Shown here one piece after another: positions 1 to 10,672 of a stretch of 37,738 nt of DNA (the first letter of the stretch is position 1; the number at the start of each line of letters is the position of its first letter). The stretch is taken from assembly GCA_947456965.1 (NCBI GenBank), contig CANGTU010000030.1, positions 1 through 37,738 on the forward strand, read 5' to 3'. The notes below the pieces were generated by a model. The model was not told the origin of the DNA and did not search any database. It saw only the letters and a program-made list of their open reading frames with translations. The translations under genes were made by a program, and so were the position numbers. Source of the stretch: Flavobacteriales bacterium. GTDB lineage: Bacteria > Bacteroidota > Bacteroidia > Flavobacteriales_D > Sanyastnellaceae.

Positions 1-1876
1 CTACTACCTTCAGGATATCACCGATGATATCCCGCAGGGCCTTCTTCGTGAGCAGTTGGTTGATGTAGCCCACTTCATCGGGAACCACATCGTTGAAAAG
101 GACGCGGCCAGCTGTAGTCTCAATCATGTGGGCATTGCCATCCACACCAGTCCAGCGCACCTTGATCTCCGCATGGAGGTCGAGTTTACCTTCATTAAAG
201 GCGATGCGCACTTCCTCAGGTGAATAGTACGTTTTGCCTTCTCCTTTGCACGGATTTTCCGGAGTACCCTTGCGGCCTTTGGTAATATAGTAAAGCCCGA
301 GTACCATGTCCTGTGAGGGAACGGTGATCGGGGCTCCGTTGGCCGGGTTGAGGATGTTATGTGAAGCCAGCATGAGGAGCTGTGCTTCGAGTATTGCCGC
401 ATTGCCAAGGGGCACGTGCACGGCCATCTGGTCACCGTCGAAGTCAGCGTTGAATGCTGTACATACGAGCGGGTGAAGCTGAATAGCTTTGCCTTCGATC
501 AGCTTTGGCTGGAAGGACTGGATACCGAGACGGTGCAGAGTCGGTGCTCTGTTCAGAAGTACCGGATGTCCCTTCAGCACGTTTTCGAGAATATCCCAAA
601 CCACGGCTTCTTTCTTGTCCACGATTTTCTTCGCCGACTTCACCGTCTTCACGATACCGCGTTCAATCATCTTGCGGATGATGAATGGCTTGAACAGTTC
701 AGCGGCCATATCCTTGGGCAGCCCGCACTCGTGCAGTTTCAGTTCGGGGCCTACGACGATGACGGAACGGGCGGAGTAGTCCACACGCTTACCGAGCAGG
801 TTTTGACGGAAGCGGCCCTGCTTACCCTTCAGGGAATCGGACAGGGACTTAAGCGGACGATTGCTCTCGGTCTTCACGGCAGAAGACTTGCGGCTGTTGT
901 CAAACAGCGAGTCTACGGCTTCCTGAAGCATGCGCTTCTCGTTGCGGAGAATCACATCCGGCGCCTTGATTTCCATCAGGCGCTTGAGGCGGTTATTGCG
1001 AATGATGACCCGGCGATACAGGTCGTTCAGGTCAGATGTGGCAAAGCGGCCACCGTCCAGAGGAACCAGTGGGCGCAGCTCGGGTGGAATTACAGGCACC
1101 ACGCGGGTGATCATCCATTCCGGACGATTTTCCACACGGGTATTGGCATCGCGGAATGCCTCAACGACCTGAAGGCGCTTGAGTGCTTCGTTTTTCCGCT
1201 GCTGGGATGTTTCTGTATTGGCTTTATGCCGGAGTTCGTAAGAGAGTTCATCCAGCTTGACACTGGCCAGAAGGTCATAGAGGGCTTCAGCCCCCATTTT
1301 GGCCACGAACTTATTCGGGTCCTTGTCGTCGAGGTACTGATTCTCCTTCGGCAACTTATCCAGGATGTCCAGGTACTCTTCCTCGGTCAGGAAGTCCATA
1401 ACACGAAGGGATTCACCTTCCGCGTTGGTGGCGGGCCCCGCGTTGATCACCACGTAGCGTTCGTAGTAGATGATCTGATCCAGCTTCTTGGTAGGGAAGC
1501 CGAGGAGGTAGCCGATCTTGTTGGGCAGAGAGCGGAAGTACCAGATATGGGCCACAGGCACCGTGAGAGTGATGTGTCCGGTACGCTCGCGGCGTACTTT
1601 CTTTTCTGTTACTTCTACTCCGCAGCGGTCGCACACGATCCCCTTATAGCGGATTCGCTTGTACTTACCGCAGTGGCACTCATAGTCCTTGACCGGTCCG
1701 AAGATCCGCTCGCAGAAGAGGCCATCGCGCTCCGGCTTATAAGTGCGGTAGTTGATGGTTTCCGGCTTCAGTACCTCGCCATGTGAGCGCTCGAGGATTT
1801 CCTCCGGGGAGGCGAGGCTGATGGTGATGGACTTAAAGTCGCTGCTCGGTCGATTGATTTTCTTTGCTTGAAGCAT
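1..1876 (-). CDS. rpoC: RNA polymerase beta' subunit, N-terminal part (partial at left edge)
   Basis: Largest catalytic subunit of RNA polymerase. About 625 codons of an expected ~1400 are present and the C-terminal half lies outside the window. The chosen ATG (1874-1876) gives [10 protein letters not shown], which aligns with flavobacterial RpoC starts. The N-terminal zinc module is visible (Cys67, Cys69, Cys82, Cys85, the last in CDRCGVEV). The magnesium-binding NADFDGD motif is at residues 476-482 (431-451), with the three catalytic aspartates intact. It follows rpoB by 83 bases containing a strong GC-rich hairpin, and is the last gene of the tRNA-tuf-secE-nusG-rpl-rpo cluster seen here. 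Identification is certain. Confidence 0.98.
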   Translation of the reverse strand, partial: MLQAKKINRPSSDFKSITISLASPEEILERSHGEVLKPETINYRTYKPERDGLFCERIFGPVKDYECHCGKYKRIRYKGIVCDRCGVEVTEKKVRRERTGHITLTVPVAHIWYFRSLPNKIGYLLGFPTKKLDQIIYYERYVVINAGPATNAEGESLRVMDFLTEEEYLDILDKLPKENQYLDDKDPNKFVAKMGAEALYDLLASVKLDELSYELRHKANTETSQQRKNEALKRLQVVEAFRDANTRVENRPEWMITRVVPVIPPELRPLVPLDGGRFATSDLNDLYRRVIIRNNRLKRLMEIKAPDVILRNEKRMLQEAVDSLFDNSRKSSAVKTESNRPLKSLSDSLKGKQGRFRQNLLGKRVDYSARSVIVVGPELKLHECGLPKDMAAELFKPFIIRKMIERGIVKTVKSAKKIVDKKEAVVWDILENVLKGHPVLLNRAPTLHRLGIQSFQPKLIEGKAIQLHPLVCTAFNADFDGDQMAVHVPLGNAAILEAQLLMLASHNILNPANGAPITVPSQDMVLGLYYITKGRKGTPENPCKGEGKTYYSPEEVRIAFNEGKLDLHAEIKVRWTGVDGNAHMIETTAGRVLFNDVVPDEVGYINQLLTKKALRDIIGDILKVV

Positions 1877-1918
1877 GGTGTGAGAAAGGGTATATCTGGG
1901 TCTTTCACATTCTTGTCA

Positions 1919-1945
1919 ATTCCCGGGGGACTGGCCCCCGGGAAT
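1919..1945 (-). promoter_or_regulatory. GC-rich intercistronic hairpin between rpoB and rpoC
   Basis: A perfect 11-bp inverted repeat (1919-1929 with 1935-1945, 5-base loop) starts about 15 bases after the rpoB stop and ends over 40 bases before the rpoC start. No U-tract follows on the coding strand, so it is more likely an mRNA stability, pausing or processing element than a terminator. This role is inference; the structure is seen directly. Confidence 0.6.
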
Positions 1946-1959
1946 CTGTAAAGTCTCTA

Positions 1960-4900
1960 TCAGTTCTGGTTGAGCGTAATGTTCAAACCAAGTCCGCGCA
2001 GTTCATGCAGCAATACGTTGAAGGACTCGGGGATGCCCGGTACAGGCATATTCTCGCCCTTCACGATGGTTTCATAAGTCTTGGCCCGACCGATGACATC
2101 GTCCGACTTCACTGTCAGGATCTCCTGGAGGATGCTGGCAGCACCAAATGCCTCGAGTGCCCACACTTCCATTTCCCCGAAGCGCTGTCCGCCGAACTGA
2201 GCCTTACCACCGAGTGGCTGCTGGGTGATGAGCGAGTACGGTCCGATTGAGCGGGCGTGCATCTTATCGTCTACCATGTGACTCAATTTGATCATGTAGA
2301 TCACACCTACTGTAGCCGGTTGCTCGAAGCGCTCTCCCGTCCCTCCGTCATAGAGGTACGTGACGCCAAAGCGAGGCACGCCTGCTTCATCGGTAGTGTT
2401 ATTGATGTCGTCAATAGTAGCCCCGTCGAAGATCGGAGTCGCAAAGCGGCGACCGGTTTTTTGTCCGGCCCAGCCCAATACAGTCTCATAAATCTGTCCG
2501 AGGTTCATACGCGACGGTACACCGAGTGGGTTGAGCACGATGTCAACCGGCGTTCCGTCAGCGAGGAATGGCATATCCTCATCGCGCACGATACGGGCTA
2601 CGATACCCTTGTTTCCGTGGCGTCCGGCCATTTTATCACCGACCTTCAGCTTGCGCTTCTGTGCAATGTAAACCTTCGCGAGCTTGACGATACCTGCAGG
2701 TAGTTCGTCGCCCACAGTAAGTTGAAATTTCTTCCGCTTATAGGATCCAAGGAGCTCGTTGTTCTTCAGGTTGAAGTTATGGACGCAGCGTTTCACGAGG
2801 CGGTTGATGTCCTCGTCTTTAGTCCAGCTCTCCGTATTTACCACGCTGAAATCGATGGTTGAGAGTGTCTTGGCAGTAAACTTCGTTCCCTTCTTGATCT
2901 GCTCTTCCTTGAAGTAGTTGAACACACCCTGGCAGGTGTTGTCCTTTACGATGGCGAGCAGTTTGTCCACCAGCACTTTCTTGAGTTCAGCCACTTCCTT
3001 GTCGTGCTCTTTGTCCAGTGACTCGATAATGGCCTTTTCATTGGTCTTCACCGGCTTTTTATCCTTGATGGTTCGGCTGAAGAGCTTCTTGTCGATGACC
3101 ACACCGCTGACTGCCGGCGGGACTTTGAGAGAAGCATCTTTCACGTCGCCTGCCTTATCACCGAAGATGGCGCGGAGCAGTTTTTCCTCCGGCGTTGGAT
3201 CGGTTTCACCTTTCGGGGTAATCTTACCGATGAGGATATCCCCTTCCTTGACTTCGGCTCCTACGCGGATAATACCGTGCTCGTCCAGGTCACGTGTTGC
3301 TTCCTCACTCACGTTCGGGATGTCGCTGGTAAGTTCTTCCACACCACGCTTGGTATCGCGCACTTCTGTGGTGAATTCCTCGATGTGGATAGAGGTGAAG
3401 ATGTCATCCCGGACCACACGTTCACTGATCACGATCGCGTCTTCGAAGTTGTACCCTTTCCACGGCATGAAGGCCACTTTCAGGTTACGACCCAGCGCGA
3501 GCTCGCCCTGGCGCGTTCCGTATCCCTCTACGAGGATCTGGCCTTCTGTGACGCGTTCACCTTTCACCACCATGGGGCGGAGGTTTACGCACATGCTCTG
3601 GTTGGTTTTGCCAAACTTCTTGATATCATAGGACTTGACGGCGGAGTCAAAGCTTACGAGCTCGTCATTGTCATTGCGCTTGTACTTGATGCGTATTTCT
3701 GAAGCATCTACGAATTCCACCACGCCATCACCTTCGGCCGTGAGGAGAACCCGGGAATCCTTGGCCACGCGTCCTTCCAGTCCGGTGCCCACTACAGGAG
3801 CTTCGGGGCGGAGCAGTGGCACAGCCTGACGCATCATGTTGGATCCCATGAGGGCCCGGTTGGCATCGTCGTGCTCCAGGAACGGGATCAGCGAGGCCGC
3901 GATGGATGCGATCTGGTTAGGCGCCACGTCCATCAGGTTAATGTTCGTGGGCGGGATAACGGGGAAGTCCCCTTCGAGGCGGGCCTTAACCGTGGAGGTC
4001 AGGAAGTTTCCTTTCTCGTCGATTTTTGCGTTTGCCTGTGCGATGACTTTGGTATCCTCATCCTCGGCAGTCAGATAGGTCACACCATTGTTGTTCATCA
4101 CGGCTTTTCCGCTTTCCACTTTTCGGTAAGGCGTTTCGATGAAGCCGAGGCGATTGATTTTGGCGTACACACAGAGAGAGGAGATCAGACCGATGTTCGG
4201 ACCTTCTGGAGTTTCGATGGTGCACAGCCGGCCGTAGTGCGTGTAATGAACGTCACGGACCTCGAAGCCTGCGCGCTCGCGGGAGAGTCCGCCCGGACCG
4301 AGTGCCGACATACGGCGCTTGTGGGTGACTTCTGAGAGCGGATTGGTTTGGTCCATAAACTGACTCAGCTGGTTCGTTCCGAAGAACGAGTTGATGACCG
4401 AGCTGAGAGTTTTGGCGTTGATGAGGTCAATCGGGGTAAATACCTCATTGTCCCGCACGTTCATCCGTTCGCGAATGGTGCGTGCCATGCGCGCCAGACC
4501 CACGGCGAACTGATTGTAGAGCTGTTCGCCCACCGTGCGCACGCGGCGGTTGGAGAGGTGGTCAATATCATCCACATCAGCTTTGGAATTCACCAGCTCG
4601 ATGAGGTAGCGGATGATGCTGAGGATGTCTTCCTTGGTGAGGGTGCGCTGCTCGGGGTTGATGGTGAGTCCGAGTTTCCGGTTGATCCGGAAGCGCCCTA
4701 CTTCACCGAGGTCGTAGCGTTGTTCTGAGAAGAACAGTTTATCGATGACGCCGCGGGCCGTTTCCAGATCTGGCGGCTCCGCGTTCCGGAGCTGGCGGTA
4801 GATGTATTCTACGGCTTCCTTCTCGGAGTTGGAGGTATCTTTCTGGAGGGTGTTGTGGATGATGGTAAAATCGGCGGAGTTGGACTCTTCCTTGTGGAGG

Positions 4901-5787
4901 ATTACGATTTTCGCTCCGCTGTCGGCGATGAGGTCGATGTGGTGGTCTTCAAGAACCGTTTCGCGGTCGAGCACCACTTCATTGCGTTCGATGGATACCA
5001 CTTCACCGGTATCTTCATCTACGAAGTCTTCGATCCAGGTTTTCAGGACGCGGGCGGCGAGGCGACGACCGAGGACTTTCTTGAGCCCTGTTTTGGACAC
5101 CTTCACCTCTTCCGCGAGGTTGAATATTTCGAGGATCTGGCGGTCGCTTTCGTAACCGATGGCCCGGAGAAGCGTGGTTACCGGGAGCTTTTTCTTCCGG
5201 TCGATGTAGGCGTACATCACGTTGTTGATGTCCGTGGCAAATTCAATCCACGAGCCCTTGAACGGGATGATGCGAGCGCTGTATAGTTTGGTTCCGTTGG
5301 CGTGGCGGCTTTGGCCGAAGAATACGCCCGGTGACCTGTGGAGCTGAGATACGATAACTCGCTCGGCACCATTGATGACGAATGAGCCCTGAGGAGTCAT
5401 GTACGGAATAGTGCCCAGGTACACGTCCTGCACGATTGTTTCGAAGTCCTCGTGTTCGGGGTCGGTGCAGTACAGTTTGAGTTTGGCCTTCAGGGGCACG
5501 CTATAGGTGAGACCGCGTTCGATACACTCTTCGATGGTATACCGGGGCGGGTCAATGAAGTAATCGAGGAACTCGAGTACGAACTGGTTGCGGGTGTCCG
5601 TGATAGGGAAGTTCTCTGCGAACACCTTGAAAAGGCCTTCGTGCTTCCTGTTCTCGGGGTTGGTTTCGAGTTGGAAGAACTCCTTGAACGACGCCAGCTG
5701 GATTTCGAGGAAATCCGGGTAGTCGTAGAAACTTTTGGTGGAGGAGAAGTTAATTCTCTCGTCCGTTTTCTTCAGCGCTGTAGCCAA
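1960..5787 (-). CDS. rpoB: RNA polymerase beta subunit
   Basis: Second catalytic subunit of RNA polymerase, 1275 aa, full length for Bacteroidota. The rifampicin pocket near residue 470 reads [20 protein letters not shown] followed by RMSALGPGG. The positions commonly mutated in resistance (E. coli Q513, D516, H526, R529, S531) carry wild-type residues. The [10 protein letters not shown] segment near residue 1050 contributes to the active centre. The start must be non-ATG: TTG at 5785-5787 opens the frame ([14 protein letters not shown], matching the family start DERINF/TERINF), an in-frame TAG lies nine codons upstream, and no ATG intervenes. It is separated from rplL by 146 bases with a 13-bp hairpin, and is co-transcribed with rpoC. 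Confidence 0.98.
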   Translation of the reverse strand: MATALKKTDERINFSSTKSFYDYPDFLEIQLASFKEFFQLETNPENRKHEGLFKVFAENFPITDTRNQFVLEFLDYFIDPPRYTIEECIERGLTYSVPLKAKLKLYCTDPEHEDFETIVQDVYLGTIPYMTPQGSFVINGAERVIVSQLHRSPGVFFGQSRHANGTKLYSARIIPFKGSWIEFATDINNVMYAYIDRKKKLPVTTLLRAIGYESDRQILEIFNLAEEVKVSKTGLKKVLGRRLAARVLKTWIEDFVDEDTGEVVSIERNEVVLDRETVLEDHHIDLIADSGAKIVILHKEESNSADFTIIHNTLQKDTSNSEKEAVEYIYRQLRNAEPPDLETARGVIDKLFFSEQRYDLGEVGRFRINRKLGLTINPEQRTLTKEDILSIIRYLIELVNSKADVDDIDHLSNRRVRTVGEQLYNQFAVGLARMARTIRERMNVRDNEVFTPIDLINAKTLSSVINSFFGTNQLSQFMDQTNPLSEVTHKRRMSALGPGGLSRERAGFEVRDVHYTHYGRLCTIETPEGPNIGLISSLCVYAKINRLGFIETPYRKVESGKAVMNNNGVTYLTAEDEDTKVIAQANAKIDEKGNFLTSTVKARLEGDFPVIPPTNINLMDVAPNQIASIAASLIPFLEHDDANRALMGSNMMRQAVPLLRPEAPVVGTGLEGRVAKDSRVLLTAEGDGVVEFVDASEIRIKYKRNDNDELVSFDSAVKSYDIKKFGKTNQSMCVNLRPMVVKGERVTEGQILVEGYGTRQGELALGRNLKVAFMPWKGYNFEDAIVISERVVRDDIFTSIHIEEFTTEVRDTKRGVEELTSDIPNVSEEATRDLDEHGIIRVGAEVKEGDILIGKITPKGETDPTPEEKLLRAIFGDKAGDVKDASLKVPPAVSGVVIDKKLFSRTIKDKKPVKTNEKAIIESLDKEHDKEVAELKKVLVDKLLAIVKDNTCQGVFNYFKEEQIKKGTKFTAKTLSTIDFSVVNTESWTKDEDINRLVKRCVHNFNLKNNELLGSYKRKKFQLTVGDELPAGIVKLAKVYIAQKRKLKVGDKMAGRHGNKGIVARIVRDEDMPFLADGTPVDIVLNPLGVPSRMNLGQIYETVLGWAGQKTGRRFATPIFDGATIDDINNTTDEAGVPRFGVTYLYDGGTGERFEQPATVGVIYMIKLSHMVDDKMHARSIGPYSLITQQPLGGKAQFGGQRFGEMEVWALEAFGAASILQEILTVKSDDVIGRAKTYETIVKGENMPVPGIPESFNVLLHELRGLGLNITLNQN

Positions 5788-5874
5788 GACCGTGGAGGTT
5801 TTTGGGTTGTTCTAAAAAAATCGCCTGCTTTCAGGTTTTCAAATTCGGGGGTATCCGGGAGGGTGCGGATACAA

Positions 5875-5914
5875 ACAAGTCAAGGCCGCTCCACTGGGGA
5901 GGGCCTTGACTTGT
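5875..5914 (-). promoter_or_regulatory. Attenuator-like hairpin between rplL and rpoB
   Basis: Perfect 13-bp inverted repeat: arms 5875-5887 and 5902-5914 with a 14-base loop. On the transcribed strand it is followed by a weak T-rich stretch (TTGTTTGTATCC). It sits where E. coli has its rplL-rpoB attenuator and RNase III processing region, which lower rpoBC output relative to L7/L12. The structure is seen; a partial terminator or processing role here is inferred by position. Confidence 0.6.
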
Positions 5915-5933
5915 AAATCAACAGGTTGTGATA

Positions 5934-6311
5934 TTACTTGATCTCAACTTTTGCTCCGGCTTCTTCAAGTTGGGTTTTCAAAGCGTTTGCTTCGTCTTTG
6001 GTCACACCAGTCTTGAGGGGCGAGGGAGCCTTATCCACAGCGTCCTTGGCTTCTTTCAGTCCAAGACCGGTGAGGTCTTTCACCAGTTTCACCACGGCGA
6101 GCTTGTTGGCGCCGCCTTCAACGAGGATCACGTCGAATTCGGTCTTTTCTTCCACTACTGCGCCACCACCTCCGGCACCGGGTGCGGCAACGGCAACTGC
6201 GGCAGCAGCCGGCTCAATTCCGTATTCGTCCTTGAGGATCGAAGCGAGCTCCTGGACTTCCTTCACTGTGAGGTTTACGAGGCTTTCTGCCATCGCTTTC
6301 AAATCAGCCAT
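5934..6311 (-). CDS. rplL: 50S ribosomal protein L7/L12
   Basis: Stalk protein of the large ribosomal subunit that recruits translational GTPases; 125 aa, normal length. An N-terminal dimerisation domain ([26 protein letters not shown] in outline) is followed by a flexible Ala/Gly/Pro hinge near residues 36-52. The C-terminal globular domain contains [18 protein letters not shown] and ends in AKVEIK. It directly follows rplJ (48-base gap) as in nearly all bacteria; L10 and L7/L12 form one stalk complex. Confidence 0.98.
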   Translation of the reverse strand: MADLKAMAESLVNLTVKEVQELASILKDEYGIEPAAAAVAVAAPGAGGGGAVVEEKTEFDVILVEGGANKLAVVKLVKDLTGLGLKEAKDAVDKAPSPLKTGVTKDEANALKTQLEEAGAKVEIK

Positions 6312-6359
6312 TTTATTGGATTTTAAAAGGTTCTTGTTGTGTTGTTTTTGAGCGGTTGT

Positions 6360-6890
6360 TTAGGCACCCCGCTCTTCGAGTGCTTTCACGATTCCTGCCA
6401 CTTTCTGTCCGGAGCTTCCTTGCAGAGCGGAGATCACATTGCGTGCAGGTGACTGCAGCAGTGCGATCAGGTCGCCAAGCAATTCTTCCTTGCTCTTGAT
6501 GGTAGCAAGCGTTTCCAGTTGATTATCACCTACGTAGCAATCTTCCTGGATGAATGCACCTTTCAGTACGGGACGATCTTCGTGTTTCTTCCTGAACTCC
6601 TTGATCAGCCGGGCCGGGACGTTCGCCACTTCGGCGGTCATCAGGGCAGTATTGCCCTTGATGGCAGCGAAGAGTGGAGAGTAGTCCTTACCCTCTACTC
6701 GCTCAAGTGCTTTTTTCAGCAGTGTGTTTTTGACGACACGCATCTGAACTTTTTGCTTAAAGCACTCGCGGCGCAGATTGCCGGTCGCAGCAGCGTTCAT
6801 GGAAGTCGTGTCGGTCAGGTAGAAAATAGGGCTGTTGGACAGCAACTCTACCAGATCGGCGATTTCCTTGTTTTTCTGTTCTTTCGTCAT
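6360..6890 (-). CDS. rplJ: 50S ribosomal protein L10
   Basis: Base of the ribosomal stalk; binds 23S rRNA and L7/L12 dimers. It is 176 aa, with the typical N-terminal MTKEQKNKEIADLVELL and the conserved KNTLLKKAL segment in the RNA-binding domain. The C-terminal helix that carries L7/L12 is present (NVISALQGSSGQKVAGIVKAL). In many bacteria L10-L7/L12 represses its own mRNA leader; I could not identify such a site in the 28-base gap after rplA. Confidence 0.97.
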   Translation of the reverse strand: MTKEQKNKEIADLVELLSNSPIFYLTDTTSMNAAATGNLRRECFKQKVQMRVVKNTLLKKALERVEGKDYSPLFAAIKGNTALMTAEVANVPARLIKEFRKKHEDRPVLKGAFIQEDCYVGDNQLETLATIKSKEELLGDLIALLQSPARNVISALQGSSGQKVAGIVKALEERGA

Positions 6891-6918
6891 TGCGAATTCT
6901 CCTGCGTTTAACCAGCGA

Positions 6919-7611
6919 TTAGCTCACTGAACGGGGTTCAACATGTACTCCGGGACTCATCGTTGAGGAGAGCGAAATGCTCTTGATGTAAGTCCCTTTA
7001 GCAGCAGAAGGCTTGAGCTTCACGATGGTCTGGAGCAGTTCATTGGCATTCTCAGCAAGCTTCTGGGCGTCAAACGATACCCTTCCGATACTGGCATGCA
7101 CGATTCCTGTCTTGTCCACTTTGAAGTCGATATTACCCGCCTTCTTTTCAGTTACAGCTTTTCCAACATCCATTGTCACGGTGCCCGTTTTCGGGTTGGG
7201 CATCAGGCCGCGCGGACCGAGAATACGGCCGAGCGCTCCTACTTGTCCCATGACACTGGGTGTGGTGATAATGACATCCACATCGGTCCATCCGCCCTTA
7301 ATCTTTTCGATGTACTCGGTCAGTCCAACATGGTCAGCTCCTGCGGCCTTAGCTTCTGCTTCCTTGTCGGGAGTGCAGAGCACCAGCACGCGCACCGTCT
7401 TACCCGTTCCGTGGGGAAGCGATACGGTTCCGCGAACCATCTGGTTGGACTTCTTCGGGTCCACTCCAAGACGTACGGCGATGTCCACAGAGGCGTCGAA
7501 TTTCGTGGCGGTGATGTTCTTCACCACGGACGCGGCTTCTGCCAGCGGGTACGACTTTGTGCTGTCGTACTTGGTGAGGGCAGTTTTGCGATTCTTACTG
7601 ATGGTTCCCAT
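6919..7611 (-). CDS. rplA: 50S ribosomal protein L1
   Basis: L1-stalk protein that helps release tRNA from the E site; 230 aa, usual length. Diagnostic segments are [39 protein letters not shown] and [19 protein letters not shown]. It is 21 bases downstream of rplK. In other bacteria L1 also acts as translational repressor of the rplKA mRNA. Confidence 0.98.
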   Translation of the reverse strand: MGTISKNRKTALTKYDSTKSYPLAEAASVVKNITATKFDASVDIAVRLGVDPKKSNQMVRGTVSLPHGTGKTVRVLVLCTPDKEAEAKAAGADHVGLTEYIEKIKGGWTDVDVIITTPSVMGQVGALGRILGPRGLMPNPKTGTVTMDVGKAVTEKKAGNIDFKVDKTGIVHASIGRVSFDAQKLAENANELLQTIVKLKPSAAKGTYIKSISLSSTMSPGVHVEPRSVS

Positions 7612-7632
7612 TGCGTGTACTCCTGGATTCGA

Positions 7633-8070
7633 TTAGAAGGGGCGTTCACCGGTTACCTGAATCCCCAGACTCCTCGCTGTACCGGCTACCATTTTCATGG
7701 CAGACTCTACAGTGAAGCAATTGAGGTCAGGCATTTTGTCTTCTGCAATCGCCCGCACCTGTTCCCAGGATACGGAGCCTACCTTCTGGCGGTTGGGTTC
7801 AGCTGCACCCTTCTGGGCTTTGGCAGCATCCAACAGCTGGACGGCGGCAGGTGCGGTTTTCACGATGAAGTCAAACGACTTGTCGCTATATACCGTGATC
7901 ACCACCGGACACACCTTACCTGCCTTATCCTGGGTCCGAGCATTGAATTGCTTACAGAACTCCATGATATTGACACCCTTGGCACCCAAAGCAGGTCCCA
8001 CGGGAGGTGAGGGGTTGGCGGCGCCACCTTTGATTTGCAGCTTGATCAACGCAGCTACTTCTTTCGCCAT
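7633..8070 (-). CDS. rplK: 50S ribosomal protein L11
   Basis: Component of the GTPase-associated centre of the large subunit; 145 aa. The N-terminal domain has [21 protein letters not shown] and [13 protein letters not shown]. The C-terminal rRNA-binding domain has [22 protein letters not shown] and ends with [13 protein letters not shown]. The 90-base leader upstream (after nusG) contains a large imperfect stem. Confidence 0.98.
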   Translation of the reverse strand: MAKEVAALIKLQIKGGAANPSPPVGPALGAKGVNIMEFCKQFNARTQDKAGKVCPVVITVYSDKSFDFIVKTAPAAVQLLDAAKAQKGAAEPNRQKVGSVSWEQVRAIAEDKMPDLNCFTVESAMKMVAGTARSLGIQVTGERPF

Positions 8071-8093
8071 TTTACTTGTTTATTTAACTGTTT

Positions 8094-8151
8094 GCGTGGC
8101 TTGCAATGGGAAGCGAAGCGTAACATAAAAATGTCATTGCCTGCCACACGC
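8094..8151 (-). promoter_or_regulatory. Structured leader between nusG and rplK
   Basis: Arms 8094-8108 and 8135-8151 form an imperfect stem in the minus-strand RNA: GCAAUG/CAUUGC, then UGGC/GCCA, then GCG/CGC, with a small internal loop and a 2-base bulge. The enclosed region includes an ACAU/AUGU mini-hairpin. It lies just 5' of rplK, where L1-dependent autoregulation of rplKA acts in other bacteria. A regulatory role is inference. Confidence 0.4.
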
Positions 8152-8160
8152 TCTTTGTTC

Positions 8161-8712
8161 TCAACTCTCTTTCTCAACCTGCATATAACCCAACTCCAGC
8201 GGAGTTTTGCGGCCGAATATCTTCACCGATACCTTTAGTTTCTTCTTCTCTTCATTGATTTCTTCTATCACCGCACTGAAATTATTGAACGGCCCGTCTA
8301 TGACCTTCACGCTCTCCCCAACCACAAACGGGATATTCAGCTCCTCGCCACTCTCGGCGAGTTCATCTACCTTACCAAGGATCCTGTTCACCTCCGACTG
8401 GCGAAGCGGAATGGGATCGCCCTTCTTCTCAGCACCCAGAAAACCAATCACGTTCGTGATGTTCCGGATGATGTGCGGAATCTCACCAATCAGGTTGGCC
8501 TCAATCAACACATAACCGGGCAGGTAGCTGCGCTCCTTGCTCACCTTCTTGCCATTCCGCATCTGGAAAACCTTTTCCGTCGGAATGAGCACCTGGGTCA
8601 CATAATCCTGCATACCGCGCGCTTTGATCTCGCTCTCGATGAATTCCTTCACCTTCTTCTCCTTCCCGCTGATCGCGCGAACCACATACCACTTCTTTTC
8701 GATATCACTCAT
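8161..8712 (-). CDS. nusG: Transcription termination/antitermination factor NusG
   Basis: Elongation factor that clamps RNA polymerase and links it to Rho or the ribosome; 183 aa. The NGN domain begins KWYVVRAISGKEKKVKEFIE and includes SYLPGYVLIEANL. The C-terminal KOW domain is FVVGESVKVIDGPFNNFSA with the closing FGRKTPLELGYMQVE. It starts 15 bases after secE, the near-universal secE-nusG pair. Confidence 0.98.
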   Translation of the reverse strand: MSDIEKKWYVVRAISGKEKKVKEFIESEIKARGMQDYVTQVLIPTEKVFQMRNGKKVSKERSYLPGYVLIEANLIGEIPHIIRNITNVIGFLGAEKKGDPIPLRQSEVNRILGKVDELAESGEELNIPFVVGESVKVIDGPFNNFSAVIEEINEEKKKLKVSVKIFGRKTPLELGYMQVEKES

Positions 8713-8727
8713 GGCCTTGCCGGGAAG

Positions 8728-8952
8728 TTAGCGGATCAATGAATAAAGAAAGCCAATCATGCCCTTCCAGGTGGACTGCGCATCGCCGCTTACGCCGAAG
8801 ATGAAGTCCATCAGGAAAATAATCAATGCGAGGATCATGAGTGTGATAAACACGAGAATAGTACTCTCCTGAAGCTCACGCCACGTTGGCCAGGTCACCT
8901 TGTTGACCAGCTCTTCGTAGGATTCTTCGAGGTATGTCTTTATGCCTGCCAT
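8728..8952 (-). CDS. secE: Preprotein translocase subunit SecE
   Basis: Small essential subunit of the SecYEG channel; 74 aa with one transmembrane helix (about residues 31-52, ILVFITLMILALIIFLMDFIF). The amphipathic conserved segment VNKVTWPTWRELQEST precedes it. It lies between tRNA-Trp and nusG, a typical Bacteroidota arrangement. Confidence 0.97.
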   Translation of the reverse strand: MAGIKTYLEESYEELVNKVTWPTWRELQESTILVFITLMILALIIFLMDFIFGVSGDAQSTWKGMIGFLYSLIR

Positions 8953-8971
8953 AATTCCTTTGTTCTTCTAG

Positions 8972-9042
8972 CACGGGTACCTGGATTCGAACCAAGATCA
9001 ACGGTTTTGGAGACCGCTATTCTACCATTGAACTATACCCGT
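8972..9042 (-). tRNA. tRNA-Trp (anticodon CCA)
   Basis: Cloverleaf read from the minus strand: acceptor ACGGGTA/TACCCGT, discriminator G, anticodon loop CTCCAAA giving CCA, and T-arm loop TTCGAAT. The 3' CCA is not encoded. It sits between tuf and secE and is presumably co-transcribed and excised. Confidence 0.95.
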
Positions 9043-9069
9043 CCGATGTTTACTCCATGAAACGTGAAA

Positions 9070-9105
9070 GTGAAGGTGAAACCTTTTGAGGGATTTCACC
9101 TTCAC
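9070..9105 (-). promoter_or_regulatory. Hairpin after tuf
   Basis: Perfect 12-bp inverted repeat (9070-9081 with 9094-9105) between the tuf stop and tRNA-Trp, possibly extended by three more pairs in the loop. Only a broken T-rich stretch follows on the coding strand, so it could be a weak terminator, a 3'-end protector for tuf mRNA, or a processing signal. Confidence 0.5.
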
Positions 9106-9124
9106 AATGTATTCTTCACTCGCC

Positions 9125-10312
9125 TCAGGCGATGATGTCAGTCACCTGACCAGCACCTACGGTGCGGCCACCTTCGCGGATCGCAAAGCGAAGTCCCTTG
9201 TCCATCGCAATAGGAGCAATCAGCTTCACCGTGATTGACACGTTGTCTCCGGGAAGTACCATTTCACGACCGGCATCGAGGTTGATCTCACCGGTTACGT
9301 CCGTGGTACGGAAGTAAAACTGCGGACGGTACTTGTTGTGGAACGGCGTGTGACGGCCACCTTCTTCCTTCTTGAGTACGTAAATCTCAGCCTTGAATTC
9401 GGTGTGGGGTGTGATCGAACCGGGCTTGGAGATAACCATACCACGACGGATATCGCTCTTTTCAATACCGCGCAGAAGGAGTCCCACGTTGTCACCTGCT
9501 TCACCACGATCGAGAATCTTGCGGAACATCTCAACACCGGTTACGGTGGACTTCAGCTTCTGCTCATTGAAACCGATGATATCCACTTCCTCGCCTGAGT
9601 TGATGATACCGCGCTCGATACGGCCGGTTGCTACAGTACCACGACCAGTAATCGTGAATACGTCTTCAACCGACATCAGGAACGGCTTCTCCGTCTCACG
9701 CGGAGGAATGGGGATCCAGGTGTCAACAGCTTCCATAAGCTGCATAACGGTTTCAACCCACTTCGGCTCGCCATTGAGCGCGCCCAGAGCTGATCCACGG
9801 ATTACTGGTGTGTTATCACCATCGTATTCGTAAAACGAAAGGAGTTCCCGGATTTCCATCTCTACGAGGTCGAGAAGTTCGGGGTCATCCACCATATCTA
9901 CTTTGTTCATGAAAACCACGATGCGGGGTACACCTACCTGACGACCGAGCAGGATGTGCTCACGCGTCTGGGGCATCGGCCCGTCTGTGGCGGCAACAAC
10001 CAGAATCGCACCGTCCATCTGAGCAGCTCCCGTTACCATGTTCTTCACATAGTCAGCGTGACCCGGACAGTCAACGTGCGCGTAGTGACGGTTAGCCGTC
10101 TGATACTCGACGTGTGCCGTGTTGATGGTGATACCGCGTTCTTTTTCTTCGGGTGCGTTGTCGATCGACGCGAAGTCGCGCTTTTCAGAAAGACCTTTGC
10201 CAGCCAGAACCGTTGTGATTGCGGCCGTCAGCGTGGTCTTACCATGGTCAACGTGACCGATCGTTCCAATGTTCACGTGGGGTTTGGAACGGTCAAATGA
10301 TTCTTTAGCCAT
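9125..10312 (-). CDS. tuf: Translation elongation factor Tu
   Basis: GTPase delivering aminoacyl-tRNA to the ribosome; 395 aa. GTP-binding motifs are all intact: G1 GHVDHGKTT, the effector region with RGITIN, G3 DCPGHADY and G4 NKVD. Domains 2 and 3 are complete, ending [10 protein letters not shown]. It lies directly downstream of four tRNA genes, matching tufB context in E. coli. Only one tuf copy is visible in the window. Confidence 0.99.
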   Translation of the reverse strand: MAKESFDRSKPHVNIGTIGHVDHGKTTLTAAITTVLAGKGLSEKRDFASIDNAPEEKERGITINTAHVEYQTANRHYAHVDCPGHADYVKNMVTGAAQMDGAILVVAATDGPMPQTREHILLGRQVGVPRIVVFMNKVDMVDDPELLDLVEMEIRELLSFYEYDGDNTPVIRGSALGALNGEPKWVETVMQLMEAVDTWIPIPPRETEKPFLMSVEDVFTITGRGTVATGRIERGIINSGEEVDIIGFNEQKLKSTVTGVEMFRKILDRGEAGDNVGLLLRGIEKSDIRRGMVISKPGSITPHTEFKAEIYVLKKEEGGRHTPFHNKYRPQFYFRTTDVTGEINLDAGREMVLPGDNVSITVKLIAPIAMDKGLRFAIREGGRTVGAGQVTDIIA

Positions 10313-10443
10313 TGCCTGTTGATTTTGTTGTGTTGGTTATTCGCTGTGTTTGAGTTTGCTTCCACCGTGTATCTCGCTGCGCAGTGCCGGCGACAATCCT
10401 GATCCTGTATAAAATCCTCAATTTCAAAAAAAACCACGCGTTG

Positions 10444-10515
<72 letters not shown>

Positions 10516-10570
10516 TGGTAAATCCAGTCAGGGCAGGAAGCCCCGTGAAGGGCTCCGATCCCTGAGGAAG

Positions 10571-10643
10571 AGCGGGAGACGAGGCTCGAACTCGCGACAT
10601 TTAGCTTGGAAGGCTAATGCTCTACCAACTGAGCTACTCCCGC
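10571..10643 (-). tRNA. tRNA-Gly (anticodon UCC)
   Basis: Minus strand. Acceptor GCGGGAG/CTCCCGC, discriminator T, anticodon stem TTAGC/GCTAA with loop CTTCCAA giving TCC, and T-loop TTCGAGC. It is the third tRNA of the cluster, as glyT is in E. coli. Confidence 0.95.
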
Positions 10644-10672
10644 TTGAAAAATCCGCAACCAGCGGATCGTGG

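Noticed and set aside
416-1786. Long plus-strand open frame of 456 codons
   Set aside because: It is antisense to rpoC, which has unmistakable motifs on the other strand. The translation has no family features and arises from codon bias of the real gene.
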